A DNA stretch of 10,057 bases from RGIG5579 sp045531235 (lineage in GTDB: Bacteria > Bacillota > Clostridia > Oscillospirales > SIG627): contig JAZSDQ010000065.1 in NCBI GenBank assembly GCA_045531235.1, positions 1-10,057 on the forward strand. Direction: 5' to 3'. The position numbers and the translations under genes were made by a program. Positions 1 through 5,679 of the stretch are shown piece by piece (the first letter of the stretch is position 1; each line of letters opens with the position of its first letter). The notes under the pieces were generated by a model. That model ran no database searches. It saw nothing but the letters and a program-made list of their open reading frames with translations, and was not told where the DNA came from.

Positions 1-1
1 C

Positions 2-130
2 CCGCTTGGCCTCCGACTTATATTAGGCGTTGGCGCCAAGATGTTCACAATAGCAGGCCCGGTAATTGTGTATGGTGTCAGCGCAAGTGTAGTATATGGA
101 CTCATTTATTGGGTAACCACATTGTTTTAA
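2..130 (+). CDS. spoVAC: 3' end of a stage V sporulation protein AC (SpoVAC) gene, partial or remnant
   Basis: An open frame runs from the window edge to TAA at 128-130 and encodes the last 42 residues of a membrane protein. The segment GVGAKMFTIAGPVIVYG, followed by a hydrophobic stretch ending YWVTTLF, is what I recall as the conserved C-terminus of SpoVAC. SpoVAC is an inner-membrane protein of the forespore that helps move dipicolinic acid during sporulation and germination and has been described as a mechanosensitive channel. The assignment rests on remembered family motifs. One oddity is that the first five codons (PLGLR) do not resemble the Glu-Gly-containing sequence I expect just before LILGVG. 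The gene may be divergent, or there may be a frameshift or junction near base 16, in which case this is already a fragment. No spoVAD follows; the next gene is tdh, and spoVAD-spoVAE lie near the far end of the window. Confidence 0.68.
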   Translation, partial: PLGLRLILGVGAKMFTIAGPVIVYGVSASVVYGLIYWVTTLF

Positions 131-152
131 CGAGCGGATGTGCCTTAATCCA

Positions 153-205
153 CCCCTACAATCTATATCGCATACGAATGTAGGGGTCGGTGCCCACATC
201 GACCC
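153..205. repeat. REP-like palindromic element (TGTAGGGG type)
   Basis: The stretch contains the inverted repeat CCCCTACA (153-160) / TGTAGGGG (179-186). It runs directly into a second, overlapping hairpin, GGGTCG (184-189) / CGACCC (200-205). It is more GC-rich than its surroundings and non-coding. Similar TGTAGGGG elements followed by a GC-rich hairpin are, from memory, dispersed many times in gut Clostridia genomes. It lies between the spoVAC-like stop codon and the terminator palindrome. The second spoVAC 3' remnant (4194-4238) has only four bases in that position, so this looks like an insertion. It could be a small non-autonomous mobile element or a REP sequence. Confidence 0.45.
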
Positions 206-246
206 GCAGAAAAAGGCTTGACCGATTCGGTCAAGCCTTTTTCTGC
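206..246. terminator. Long perfect palindrome, probable bidirectional terminator (copy 1 of 3)
   Basis: Two 20-base arms (206-225 and 227-246) are exactly complementary around a single central base. The core is AAAAAGGCTTGACCGA and its complement. The right arm ends in CCTTTTTCTGC, giving a short T-run on the plus strand, and the left arm gives the same on the minus strand. It follows the spoVAC-like 3' end and precedes the tdh cluster. It shares its core stem with the palindromes at 4243-4272 and 5650-5677. Confidence 0.7.
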
Positions 247-361
247 AACTAACTTTAAGTAAATGTTTTTTGAACGATATTGATAGTTTTTTAATATTAC
301 CCTTTTTTATGTTGAAATGATAAAATATTATTGAAATAGTATTTAAAAGGAGTATGGTATT

Positions 362-1396
362 ATGAAAGCACTTGTTAAAAAACATCCACAAAAAGGTCTA
401 TGGTTTGAAGATGTTCCTGAACCACAAGTATCTGATAATGATGTAAAAATTAAAATACATAAAACAGCTATCTGTGGAACAGATTTACACATCTACAATT
501 GGGATGAATGGTCTCAAAAAACAATTGAGACTCCGCGAGTTATTGGTCATGAATATGTTGGCGAAATTGTCGAGCTTGGTGCCAATGTTAAAAACTGGCG
601 CATAGGAGATATAGTATCGGGTGAAGGACATATTGTTTGCGGCAAATGTCGTAACTGTCTTGCTGGTAATGGTCACTTGTGTAAGGAAACTATTGGTGTT
701 GGTGTAAACCGTGATGGTGCATTTGCACAGTACCTGGTTATTCCTCAAGAGAATGTACGAGGGTGCGAAAAAGATATTTCCGAAGAGTTATATTCCATTT
801 TCGACCCGTTTGGTAATGCGGTGCACACCGCTCTCTCGTTTGACCTTACAGGTGAAGATGTGCTTATTACCGGTGCAGGCCCGATAGGCATTATGGCGGC
901 AGCTGTTTGTAAATTTGTTGGTGCACGTCATGTTGTTATTACAGATATTAACGACGAAAGATTAGAACTTGCAAAAACACTTGGTATTAAATATACAGTC
1001 AACACAGCAAAAACAGATTTAAAATCCTTTATGGATGAAATCGGTATGAAAGAAGGCTTTGACGTTGGTCTTGAAATGTCGGGTAGCGAGAACGCCTTTA
1101 ACTATATGATTGATTGTATGATACATGGTGGAAGAATTGCTCTGCTTGGTTTGTTGAAGAGCGATACAAAAATAGATTGGTCAAAGATTATATTCAATGG
1201 CCTTATTATCAAGGGAATCTACGGCAGACAAATGCATGAAACCTGGTATAAGATGTCTGCTATGCTTCAGGGCGGCCTTGATATTTCAAACATAATCACA
1301 CACAGATTAGACATAACTGAATATGAAAAAGGCTTTGAAGCTATGAATAGCGGTAAATGTGGCAAGGTTATTCTTGATTGGACAAAATTAGATTAA
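362..1396 (+). CDS. tdh: L-threonine 3-dehydrogenase
   Basis: Tdh is a cytosolic zinc enzyme that oxidises L-threonine with NAD+ to 2-amino-3-ketobutyrate, the first step of threonine breakdown to glycine. The 344-residue protein has the usual length (about 341 in E. coli) and the family layout. An N-terminal catalytic domain carries Cys38 in AICGTD and His63-Glu64 in GHEYVGE as catalytic zinc ligands. Cys93, Cys96, Cys99 and Cys107 form the structural zinc site. The Rossmann nucleotide site is GAGPIG at 171-176, with acidic Asp195 at the end of the second strand, as expected for NAD+. IYNWDEWSQKT is typical of true Tdh rather than generic zinc alcohol dehydrogenases. The ATG at 362 has AAAAGGAG at 345-352. 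The promoter is unclear; TTGAAA (312-317) with TAGTAT (337-342) is a weak candidate with a long 19-base spacer. kbl starts 11 bases after the stop. Confidence 0.96.
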   Translation: MKALVKKHPQKGLWFEDVPEPQVSDNDVKIKIHKTAICGTDLHIYNWDEWSQKTIETPRVIGHEYVGEIVELGANVKNWRIGDIVSGEGHIVCGKCRNCLAGNGHLCKETIGVGVNRDGAFAQYLVIPQENVRGCEKDISEELYSIFDPFGNAVHTALSFDLTGEDVLITGAGPIGIMAAAVCKFVGARHVVITDINDERLELAKTLGIKYTVNTAKTDLKSFMDEIGMKEGFDVGLEMSGSENAFNYMIDCMIHGGRIALLGLLKSDTKIDWSKIIFNGLIIKGIYGRQMHETWYKMSAMLQGGLDISNIITHRLDITEYEKGFEAMNSGKCGKVILDWTKLD

Positions 1397-1407
1397 GGAG
1401 TAAAGAT

Positions 1408-2589
1408 ATGAAAACTGCACTTAAATATTTTAAAGAAACTTGTGAGACAATTGAAAAAGAAGGTCTTACCAAAAACGAAAAGATTATAACCACACCACAA
1501 GGCGCAAAAGTAAAACTTTTTGGCGGCAAAGAAGTTATAAATATGTGTGCTAATAACTATTTAGGTCTAGGGAACAACCACGATGTTATTAACGCCGCAA
1601 AAGAGAGTTATGACAATTACGGTTACGGTCTTTCCTCTGTAAGATTTATATGCGGCACACAAGAATTACATAAGAACTTAGAAAACAAATTAAGTGCTTT
1701 TTTAGGCACTGAAGATACCATTCTTTATTCTTCTTGCTTTGATGCAAACGGTGGTCTTTTTGAAACACTTCTCACCGAAGAAGATGCTGTTATAAGTGAT
1801 GAACTTAACCACGCAAGTATTATTGACGGTGTTCGTCTTTGTAAAGCAAAAAGATTCCGTTATAAAAACAACAATATGGAAGATCTTCGCACAAAACTTG
1901 AAGAAGCAAAAGATTGTCGTATAAAGCTTATTGCAACAGACGGTGTCTTTTCAATGGACGGTATTGTTGCAAATTTAAAAGCAATCTGTGACCTTGCTGA
2001 CGAATACGATGCACTTGTTATGGTAGACGACAGTCACGCAGTTGGCTTTATGGGCGATACAGGACGTGGCACACCTGAACACTGCGGTGTAAGTGGCAGA
2101 GTAGACATTATTACCGGAACCTTTGGTAAGGCTCTTGGTGGCGCATCGGGCGGCTTTACATCAGGCAGAAGAGAAATCATTGATCTATTGCGTCAACGTT
2201 CTCGTCCATACCTTTTCTCAAACACATTGGCTCCCGCAGTTGCGGCAGGTTCGTTAAAGGTTTTGGAAATGTTGGAAAGTGATACCTCTATTAGAAAAAA
2301 GTTGTTTAATAACACAAAAATATTTGCTCAGAAAATCAAAGAAATCGGCTTAGATGTTATTGATGATGGTACACCGATTATTCCGGTTATGCTTTATGAT
2401 GAGCATAAAGCTGTAGAAATGGCTAAACGTATGATGGATAAAGGTGTTTACGTGGTTGCATTCTCCTATCCCGTAGTTCCTCGCGGTAAGGCAAGAATAA
2501 GAACCCAGATGTCTGCGGCTTTAAGCGAAGACGATATAAACTATATTGTAAAATGCTTTAAAGAAGTAAAAGCGGAAATGGGGCTTTAA
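1408..2589 (+). CDS. kbl: 2-amino-3-ketobutyrate CoA ligase (glycine C-acetyltransferase)
   Basis: Kbl is a cytosolic PLP enzyme that splits the Tdh product 2-amino-3-ketobutyrate with CoA into glycine and acetyl-CoA. It belongs to the alpha-oxoamine synthase family. The product is 393 residues (E. coli about 398). The PLP lysine is Lys241 in GTFGKALGGASGG. The preceding MVDDSHAVGF (205-214) supplies the cofactor-binding Asp and His, and His135 in DELNHASIIDG is the ring-stacking residue of the family. The start at 1408 is fixed by AAGGAG at 1395-1400, which overlaps the tdh stop. An upstream in-frame ATG at 1378 lies inside tdh, lacks a ribosome binding site and would add ten non-family residues. 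Adjacency to tdh distinguishes it from the related 7-keto-8-aminopelargonate synthase (BioF). A small inverted repeat (ATGGG 2578-2582 / CCCAT 2590-2594) spans the stop codon. Confidence 0.96.
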   Translation: MKTALKYFKETCETIEKEGLTKNEKIITTPQGAKVKLFGGKEVINMCANNYLGLGNNHDVINAAKESYDNYGYGLSSVRFICGTQELHKNLENKLSAFLGTEDTILYSSCFDANGGLFETLLTEEDAVISDELNHASIIDGVRLCKAKRFRYKNNNMEDLRTKLEEAKDCRIKLIATDGVFSMDGIVANLKAICDLADEYDALVMVDDSHAVGFMGDTGRGTPEHCGVSGRVDIITGTFGKALGGASGGFTSGRREIIDLLRQRSRPYLFSNTLAPAVAAGSLKVLEMLESDTSIRKKLFNNTKIFAQKIKEIGLDVIDDGTPIIPVMLYDEHKAVEMAKRMMDKGVYVVAFSYPVVPRGKARIRTQMSAALSEDDINYIVKCFKEVKAEMGL

Positions 2590-2606
2590 CCCATATTAAA
2601 AAGATT

Positions 2607-3254
2607 ATGAATGGAACAACAATAATTTTTATTATGGAGCTAATAGGTACTATTGCTTTTGCAATTTCAGGCTCGTTGATTGCAGTAAGACGCAGTTTAG
2701 ACTTATTTGGCGTAGTACTTGTTGGATGCATTACCTCGGTTGGTGGAGGAATAATGAGAGATTTGTTCTTGGGTAAAACTCCCCCAAGTATATTTTCAAA
2801 TGTTATTGTTTTAGTAATTGCTACAATAACCTCTATCGTTGTTTTTATTGTATCTTATTTCAATACCAACAAGTTTGAATCTTTTGAAAAACGCATAGAA
2901 AGCATCAACAACTTTTTTGATGCGGTGGGTCTTGCAACCTTTTCGGCAATTGGTACCGAAATGGCATGTGAGTCGGGCTTTTTAGGTATGGCAATATTTT
3001 CAATATCTATGGGCTTGCTTACAGGAGTTGGCGGGGGCATAATACGCGATATTTTGGTAGACAGTACACCATACGTTTTAACGAAACATATATATGCGTT
3101 GGCATCTGTTATTGGTAGCACGGTATATTACCTGATTAGAATAAACAGCAATAAAATTGCTGCACTTATTGTTGCAATGCCTATAATAGTAATTATAAGG
3201 CTTTTGGCGGCAAAGTATCATTGGAGGTTGCCGAAAATCATTTTAAAGAAGTAG
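2607..3254 (+). CDS. UPF0126/TRIC-type membrane protein, probable glycine transporter
   Basis: This is a 215-residue multi-pass membrane protein with the duplicated UPF0126 architecture. Two homologous halves each carry a glycine-rich signature, GGGIMRD at 46-52 and GGGIIRD at 142-148, inside hydrophobic segments. A polar linker around 87-104 separates the halves. The start is the ATG at 2607, 17 bases after kbl, and MELIGTIAFAISG begins at residue 10, the usual N-terminal position in this family. The ribosome binding site is poor (AAAAAG), so translation may depend on coupling to kbl. The family has been annotated both as trimeric intracellular cation channel-like and, more recently, as a glycine transporter. 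Its place directly behind the two enzymes that make glycine from threonine favours glycine import or export. That role is inferred from context, not shown by a motif. Confidence 0.88.
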   Translation: MNGTTIIFIMELIGTIAFAISGSLIAVRRSLDLFGVVLVGCITSVGGGIMRDLFLGKTPPSIFSNVIVLVIATITSIVVFIVSYFNTNKFESFEKRIESINNFFDAVGLATFSAIGTEMACESGFLGMAIFSISMGLLTGVGGGIIRDILVDSTPYVLTKHIYALASVIGSTVYYLIRINSNKIAALIVAMPIIVIIRLLAAKYHWRLPKIILKK

Positions 3255-3274
3255 TATTGTGAAAGGGAAAGAAT

Positions 3275-4183
3275 ATGACTATAGCACAGTGTAAATACGT
3301 TCTTAAAATTGCAGAATGTGGTTCGTTTAACGAGGCGGCAAAACAATTGTTCATCGCACAATCAAGTCTGTCGGTTAGTGTAAGACAATTAGAAGAAGAG
3401 TTTGATATTAAGATTTTTGAGCGTTCGGGTAATGGTGTTTATTTGGCAGAAGACGGTGCCGAGTTTGTAAGATATGCCAGATATATAGCAGAACAAAATG
3501 ATTTTATCGTTAATAGATATACCCATAAGAAATTAAATAAGCGTTTGTATGTTGCTACACAACATTACGATTTTGTTGCAGATATTTTTGGGAAGTTGGT
3601 GGATGAAACCAAAGAAGATTATTTTGATTTTTCATTAACTGAAATGAAAACATATGATGTTATACGTCAGGTTGAAACTGCATATTGTGATATTGGTATA
3701 ATTGCAATCAGGGCGAATGATATCAGCATTATGAAACGATATCTGAGTAAGAGAGATCTGTTATTTACCCCTTTTTTAGAGGCATTTCCACACGTGTTTA
3801 TCCGCAATAATCACCCTCTTTCCAATAAGAGTTTAATCACTTTAAAAGATTTAGAAAAATTTCCGTATGTTACTTACGAACAAGGGGAGCATAATGTATC
3901 CTTTTTTGCCGAAGAGATAATAGATATTCACAGTAACAAACACATAGCAATCAACGATAGAGCAACCTTAATGAATGTGTTGCTTTCTACCAATTGTTAT
4001 ACAGTAGGAACTGGAATAATGCCTTCTCAGCTTAATGAGGGTAGAATAATCAGTATACCGCTTGAAAATGAAGATTATTACACGATAGGATATATTTTGC
4101 GTACCGACAGAAAGATATCGGAATTAACAAAAGAATTTATAAAAATGTTGAATATAACTGCAAAAGGTTATACCAATAAATAA
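3275..4183 (+). CDS. LysR-family transcriptional regulator
   Basis: This is a 302-residue protein of standard LysR length. The N-terminal winged helix-turn-helix spans about residues 1-60, with the helix-turn-helix core GSFNEAAKQLFIAQSSLSVS at 16-35 and the wing FERSGNGVYLAEDG at 48-61. The rest (about 90-300) is the periplasmic-binding-protein-like effector domain. The ATG at 3275 has AAAGGGA at 3262-3268 and lies 20 bases after the preceding stop. It is therefore probably the last gene of the tdh-kbl-transporter unit and a local regulator of threonine/glycine metabolism, although LysR regulators are more often divergent from their targets. The effector is unknown. It ends just before the spoVAC 3' remnant, and the first terminator after it is the palindrome at 4243-4272. 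Confidence 0.92.
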   Translation: MTIAQCKYVLKIAECGSFNEAAKQLFIAQSSLSVSVRQLEEEFDIKIFERSGNGVYLAEDGAEFVRYARYIAEQNDFIVNRYTHKKLNKRLYVATQHYDFVADIFGKLVDETKEDYFDFSLTEMKTYDVIRQVETAYCDIGIIAIRANDISIMKRYLSKRDLLFTPFLEAFPHVFIRNNHPLSNKSLITLKDLEKFPYVTYEQGEHNVSFFAEEIIDIHSNKHIAINDRATLMNVLLSTNCYTVGTGIMPSQLNEGRIISIPLENEDYYTIGYILRTDRKISELTKEFIKMLNITAKGYTNK

Positions 4184-4193
4184 AGATGATGAT

Positions 4194-4238
4194 ATAGCAT
4201 TATATGGAATCATTTATTGGATTACAACTTTATTCTGA
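4194..4238 (+). pseudogene. Decayed 3' end of a second spoVAC gene
   Basis: Read in the frame ending at TGA 4236-4238, the stretch gives IALYGIIYWITTLF. This aligns without gaps to SVVYGLIYWVTTLF, the C-terminus of the spoVAC-like frame ending at base 130. Over the last 14 codons, counting the stop codons, I count about 32 of 42 bases identical. The changes are mostly at third positions or conservative (Leu/Ile, Val/Ile), as expected of two once-functional homologues. Upstream the frame runs into the LysR 3' end with no further similarity, so nearly all of the gene is missing. The stop is followed, four bases later, by the same palindrome family that lies downstream of the first copy. Confidence 0.6.
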
Positions 4239-4242
4239 CACA

Positions 4243-4272
4243 AAAAGGCTTGATCAATTGATCAAGCCTTTT
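4243..4272. terminator. Perfect 30-base palindrome, probable bidirectional terminator (copy 2 of 3)
   Basis: AAAAGGCTTGATCAA is followed directly by its exact complement, with no unpaired centre, so the transcript hairpin would open a small loop at the middle. T-runs follow on both strands. It is the first terminator after the tdh-kbl-transporter-LysR cluster and sits between the plus-strand spoVAC remnant and the minus-strand remnant. It differs from copies 1 and 3 by a compensated C-to-T / G-to-A change in the stem, so pairing has been kept. Confidence 0.75.
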
Positions 4273-4276
4273 AATA

Positions 4277-4405
4277 CTATTTTGCATGGAAAAGCTTTTG
4301 CAATACCAGAACATTATCTGTATCCATAGCTTTATAGTCCACATTCTTTCCGGTAATTTTTGATTTAACCTCCGTATTCCTTAAACTTAGTATACCGTCT
4401 TTCCT
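4277..4405 (-). pseudogene. Short minus-strand coding remnant, family unknown
   Basis: On the minus strand an open stretch of about 42 codons runs from just after an in-frame TAA (4408-4406) to TAG at 4279-4277. It encodes GILSLRNTEVKSKITGK and then NVDYKAMDTDNVLVLQKLF before a short HAK tail. The composition is protein-like and mixed charged/hydrophobic, and the end looks like a helical C-terminus. There is no convincing start codon or ribosome binding site. The stop lies five bases from the shared terminator palindrome, as a real gene end would. I do not recognise the family. It may be the surviving 3' end of a deleted gene, or chance. Confidence 0.35.
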
Positions 4406-4444
4406 TTACAAAGAAAATACACACACAAGAAAACAGACTTTGTG

Positions 4445-4473
4445 TTGACAAAATTGTTTTAATTATATAAAAT
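4445..4473 (+). promoter_or_regulatory. Sigma-A-type promoter of the Ldh-family gene
   Basis: A perfect -35 box TTGACA (4445-4450) is separated by 17 bases from TAAAAT (4468-4473). Transcription should begin near 4480, leaving a leader of about 30 bases before the ATG at 4511, with AAGGAG at 4499-4504. It is the best promoter match in the window. Confidence 0.75.
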
Positions 4474-4510
4474 TAGATGTGCTATAACAATTAAAAACAA
4501 GGAGAAAGCA

Positions 4511-5644
4511 ATGGGTTATCAGTATTGGAAATATGAGAAATTGGAGCAGCTGTGCAACGATGCTTTTCAGAAGTTCGGATTTTCTGCCGACGAAGCAAAG
4601 ACAATCTCTGATGTTCTTTTAATGTCCGATCGCATCGGCATTGAAAGCCACGGCATGCAGAGAATGTACCGCTACTACAAATCAATTCAAAAAGGCATGA
4701 TCAAAGTTGAGTCAAAAGGCAAACTGGTTTTTGAGACTCCCGTTTCAGCAGTTTTGGATGCAGAGGACGGCATGGGACAAGTCGTTGGTAATAAAGCAAT
4801 GGATATGGCCATTGAAAAAGCAAAAAAATCCGGCATCGGTATGGTTGTAGTGCGCAACTCCAATCACTATGGTATTGCCGGTTATTATGCAAAGAAGGCA
4901 TGCGCTCAAGGGCTGATCGGTCTTAGCTGCACCAACACCAATGCTATTATGGTTCCTACCTACGGAAGAACAGCAATGCTTGGCACAAACCCGATTGCCG
5001 TTGCAATGCCTGCAGAGCCATACGACTTTTTCTTTGATGCTTCCACTACGGTAGTTACTAGAGGAAAACTGGAAGTTTATAACAAAAAAGGTGAACCCCT
5101 TCATGACGGTTGGGCTCTCGATAAAGACGGTAAGCCTTCCAATGATGCAGCAGATGTTCTTGATAATATTGCGGCGAAAAACGGCGGTGGCATTATGCCT
5201 TTGGGCGGTAGCACAGAGGATACCGGAAGCCACAAAGGATATGGTTGGGCGATGGTTTGTGAGCTCTTCTCTTCTATCCTGGCGGTAGGCACAACCTCAA
5301 ACAATACAGGTGCTGGTGGCAGAGGCGGTATTTGCCACGGTTTCATGGCAATTGATCCCGCTATTTTTGGTGACGCGAAAGCGATTAAGGATCACTTGTC
5401 TCGCTATCTTGAGGAGCTTCGTAACTCTCCCAAAGCCGAGGGACAGAGCAGAATCTACACCCACGGGGAAAAAGAAGTTGAGGCTGAAAAGCGCTTAATG
5501 GAAAACGGTATTCCTGTCAATGATAACACCATGGTAGAGGTTTACGAAATGTGTCAGTACCTTGATATGGATTTTTCCAATTACTTTGGCAACTATGTTC
5601 CCGAAGCCTCTGCCGGTTTCAAATCACCAGAAACATTTAAGTAA
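4511..5644 (+). CDS. Ldh_2-family malate/L-lactate/ureidoglycolate-type dehydrogenase
   Basis: This is a 377-residue cytosolic NAD(P)-dependent 2-hydroxyacid dehydrogenase of the malate/L-lactate dehydrogenase family (COG2055), which is unrelated in fold to classical LDH/MDH. Family marks are the catalytic-His segment ESHGMQR (His47), VRNSNHYGIAGY (114-125), the nucleotide-binding region with GTNPIA (158-163) followed by DASTT (176-180), and HKGYGWAM (241-248). Family members reduce malate, L-lactate, sulfolactate, ureidoglycolate or 2,3-diketogulonate, and sequence alone does not settle the substrate here. The start at 4511 has AAGGAG at 4499-4504. The gene stands alone between its own strong promoter and a terminator six bases past the stop. 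No allantoin, sulfolactate or sugar-acid genes are nearby to hint at the substrate. Confidence 0.9.
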   Translation: MGYQYWKYEKLEQLCNDAFQKFGFSADEAKTISDVLLMSDRIGIESHGMQRMYRYYKSIQKGMIKVESKGKLVFETPVSAVLDAEDGMGQVVGNKAMDMAIEKAKKSGIGMVVVRNSNHYGIAGYYAKKACAQGLIGLSCTNTNAIMVPTYGRTAMLGTNPIAVAMPAEPYDFFFDASTTVVTRGKLEVYNKKGEPLHDGWALDKDGKPSNDAADVLDNIAAKNGGGIMPLGGSTEDTGSHKGYGWAMVCELFSSILAVGTTSNNTGAGGRGGICHGFMAIDPAIFGDAKAIKDHLSRYLEELRNSPKAEGQSRIYTHGEKEVEAEKRLMENGIPVNDNTMVEVYEMCQYLDMDFSNYFGNYVPEASAGFKSPETFK

Positions 5645-5649
5645 AACAA

Positions 5650-5677
5650 AAAGGCTTGACCAATTGGTCAAGCCTTT
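5650..5677. terminator. 28-base palindrome, shared terminator of two convergent genes (copy 3 of 3)
   Basis: AAAGGCTTGACCAA is followed directly by its perfect complement. It lies six bases after the Ldh-family stop and two bases beyond the stop of the minus-strand FAD oxidoreductase. It should terminate both, with T-rich sequence on the minus-strand exit (TTTTTGTTTT) and a weaker one on the plus side. Its core stem matches the palindromes at 206-246 and 4243-4272. Confidence 0.8.
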
Positions 5678-5679
5678 AA

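Larger units (their letters stand above)
4184..4510. other. Intergenic region with rearrangement traces
   Basis: These 327 bases separate the LysR gene from the Ldh-family gene. From left to right they hold a spoVAC 3' remnant (4194-4238, plus), the palindromic terminator copy 2 (4243-4272), a short open stretch on the minus strand ending at 4277, and a sigma-A promoter (4445-4473) with the leader of the dehydrogenase gene. The arrangement resembles two former convergent genes that shared a terminator and lost their 5' parts. I see no RNA gene or riboswitch here. Confidence 0.6.

Noticed and set aside
246..361. Possible glycine or other riboswitch ahead of tdh
   Set aside because: The leader is short and AT-rich, with no conserved aptamer-like stems after the palindrome.
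23..391. 122-residue open frame on the minus strand at the left edge
   Set aside because: It overlaps the spoVAC-like 3' end, the REP-like element, the palindrome and the tdh leader. Its translation is Phe/Ile/Lys-rich from AT-rich non-coding DNA, and it has no ribosome binding site.
1378..1407. Upstream ATG start for kbl inside tdh
   Set aside because: The added residues are not family-like. The AAGGAG at 1395-1400 fits the ATG at 1408.
2578..2594. ATGGG/CCCAT hairpin at the kbl stop as a terminator
   Set aside because: The stem is only five base pairs with no T-run, and the next gene follows within 17 bases.
4745..5233. 162-residue open frame on the minus strand
   Set aside because: It is fully antisense to the Ldh-family gene, which has clear motifs, and is Cys/His/Ile-rich as expected of a shadow frame.
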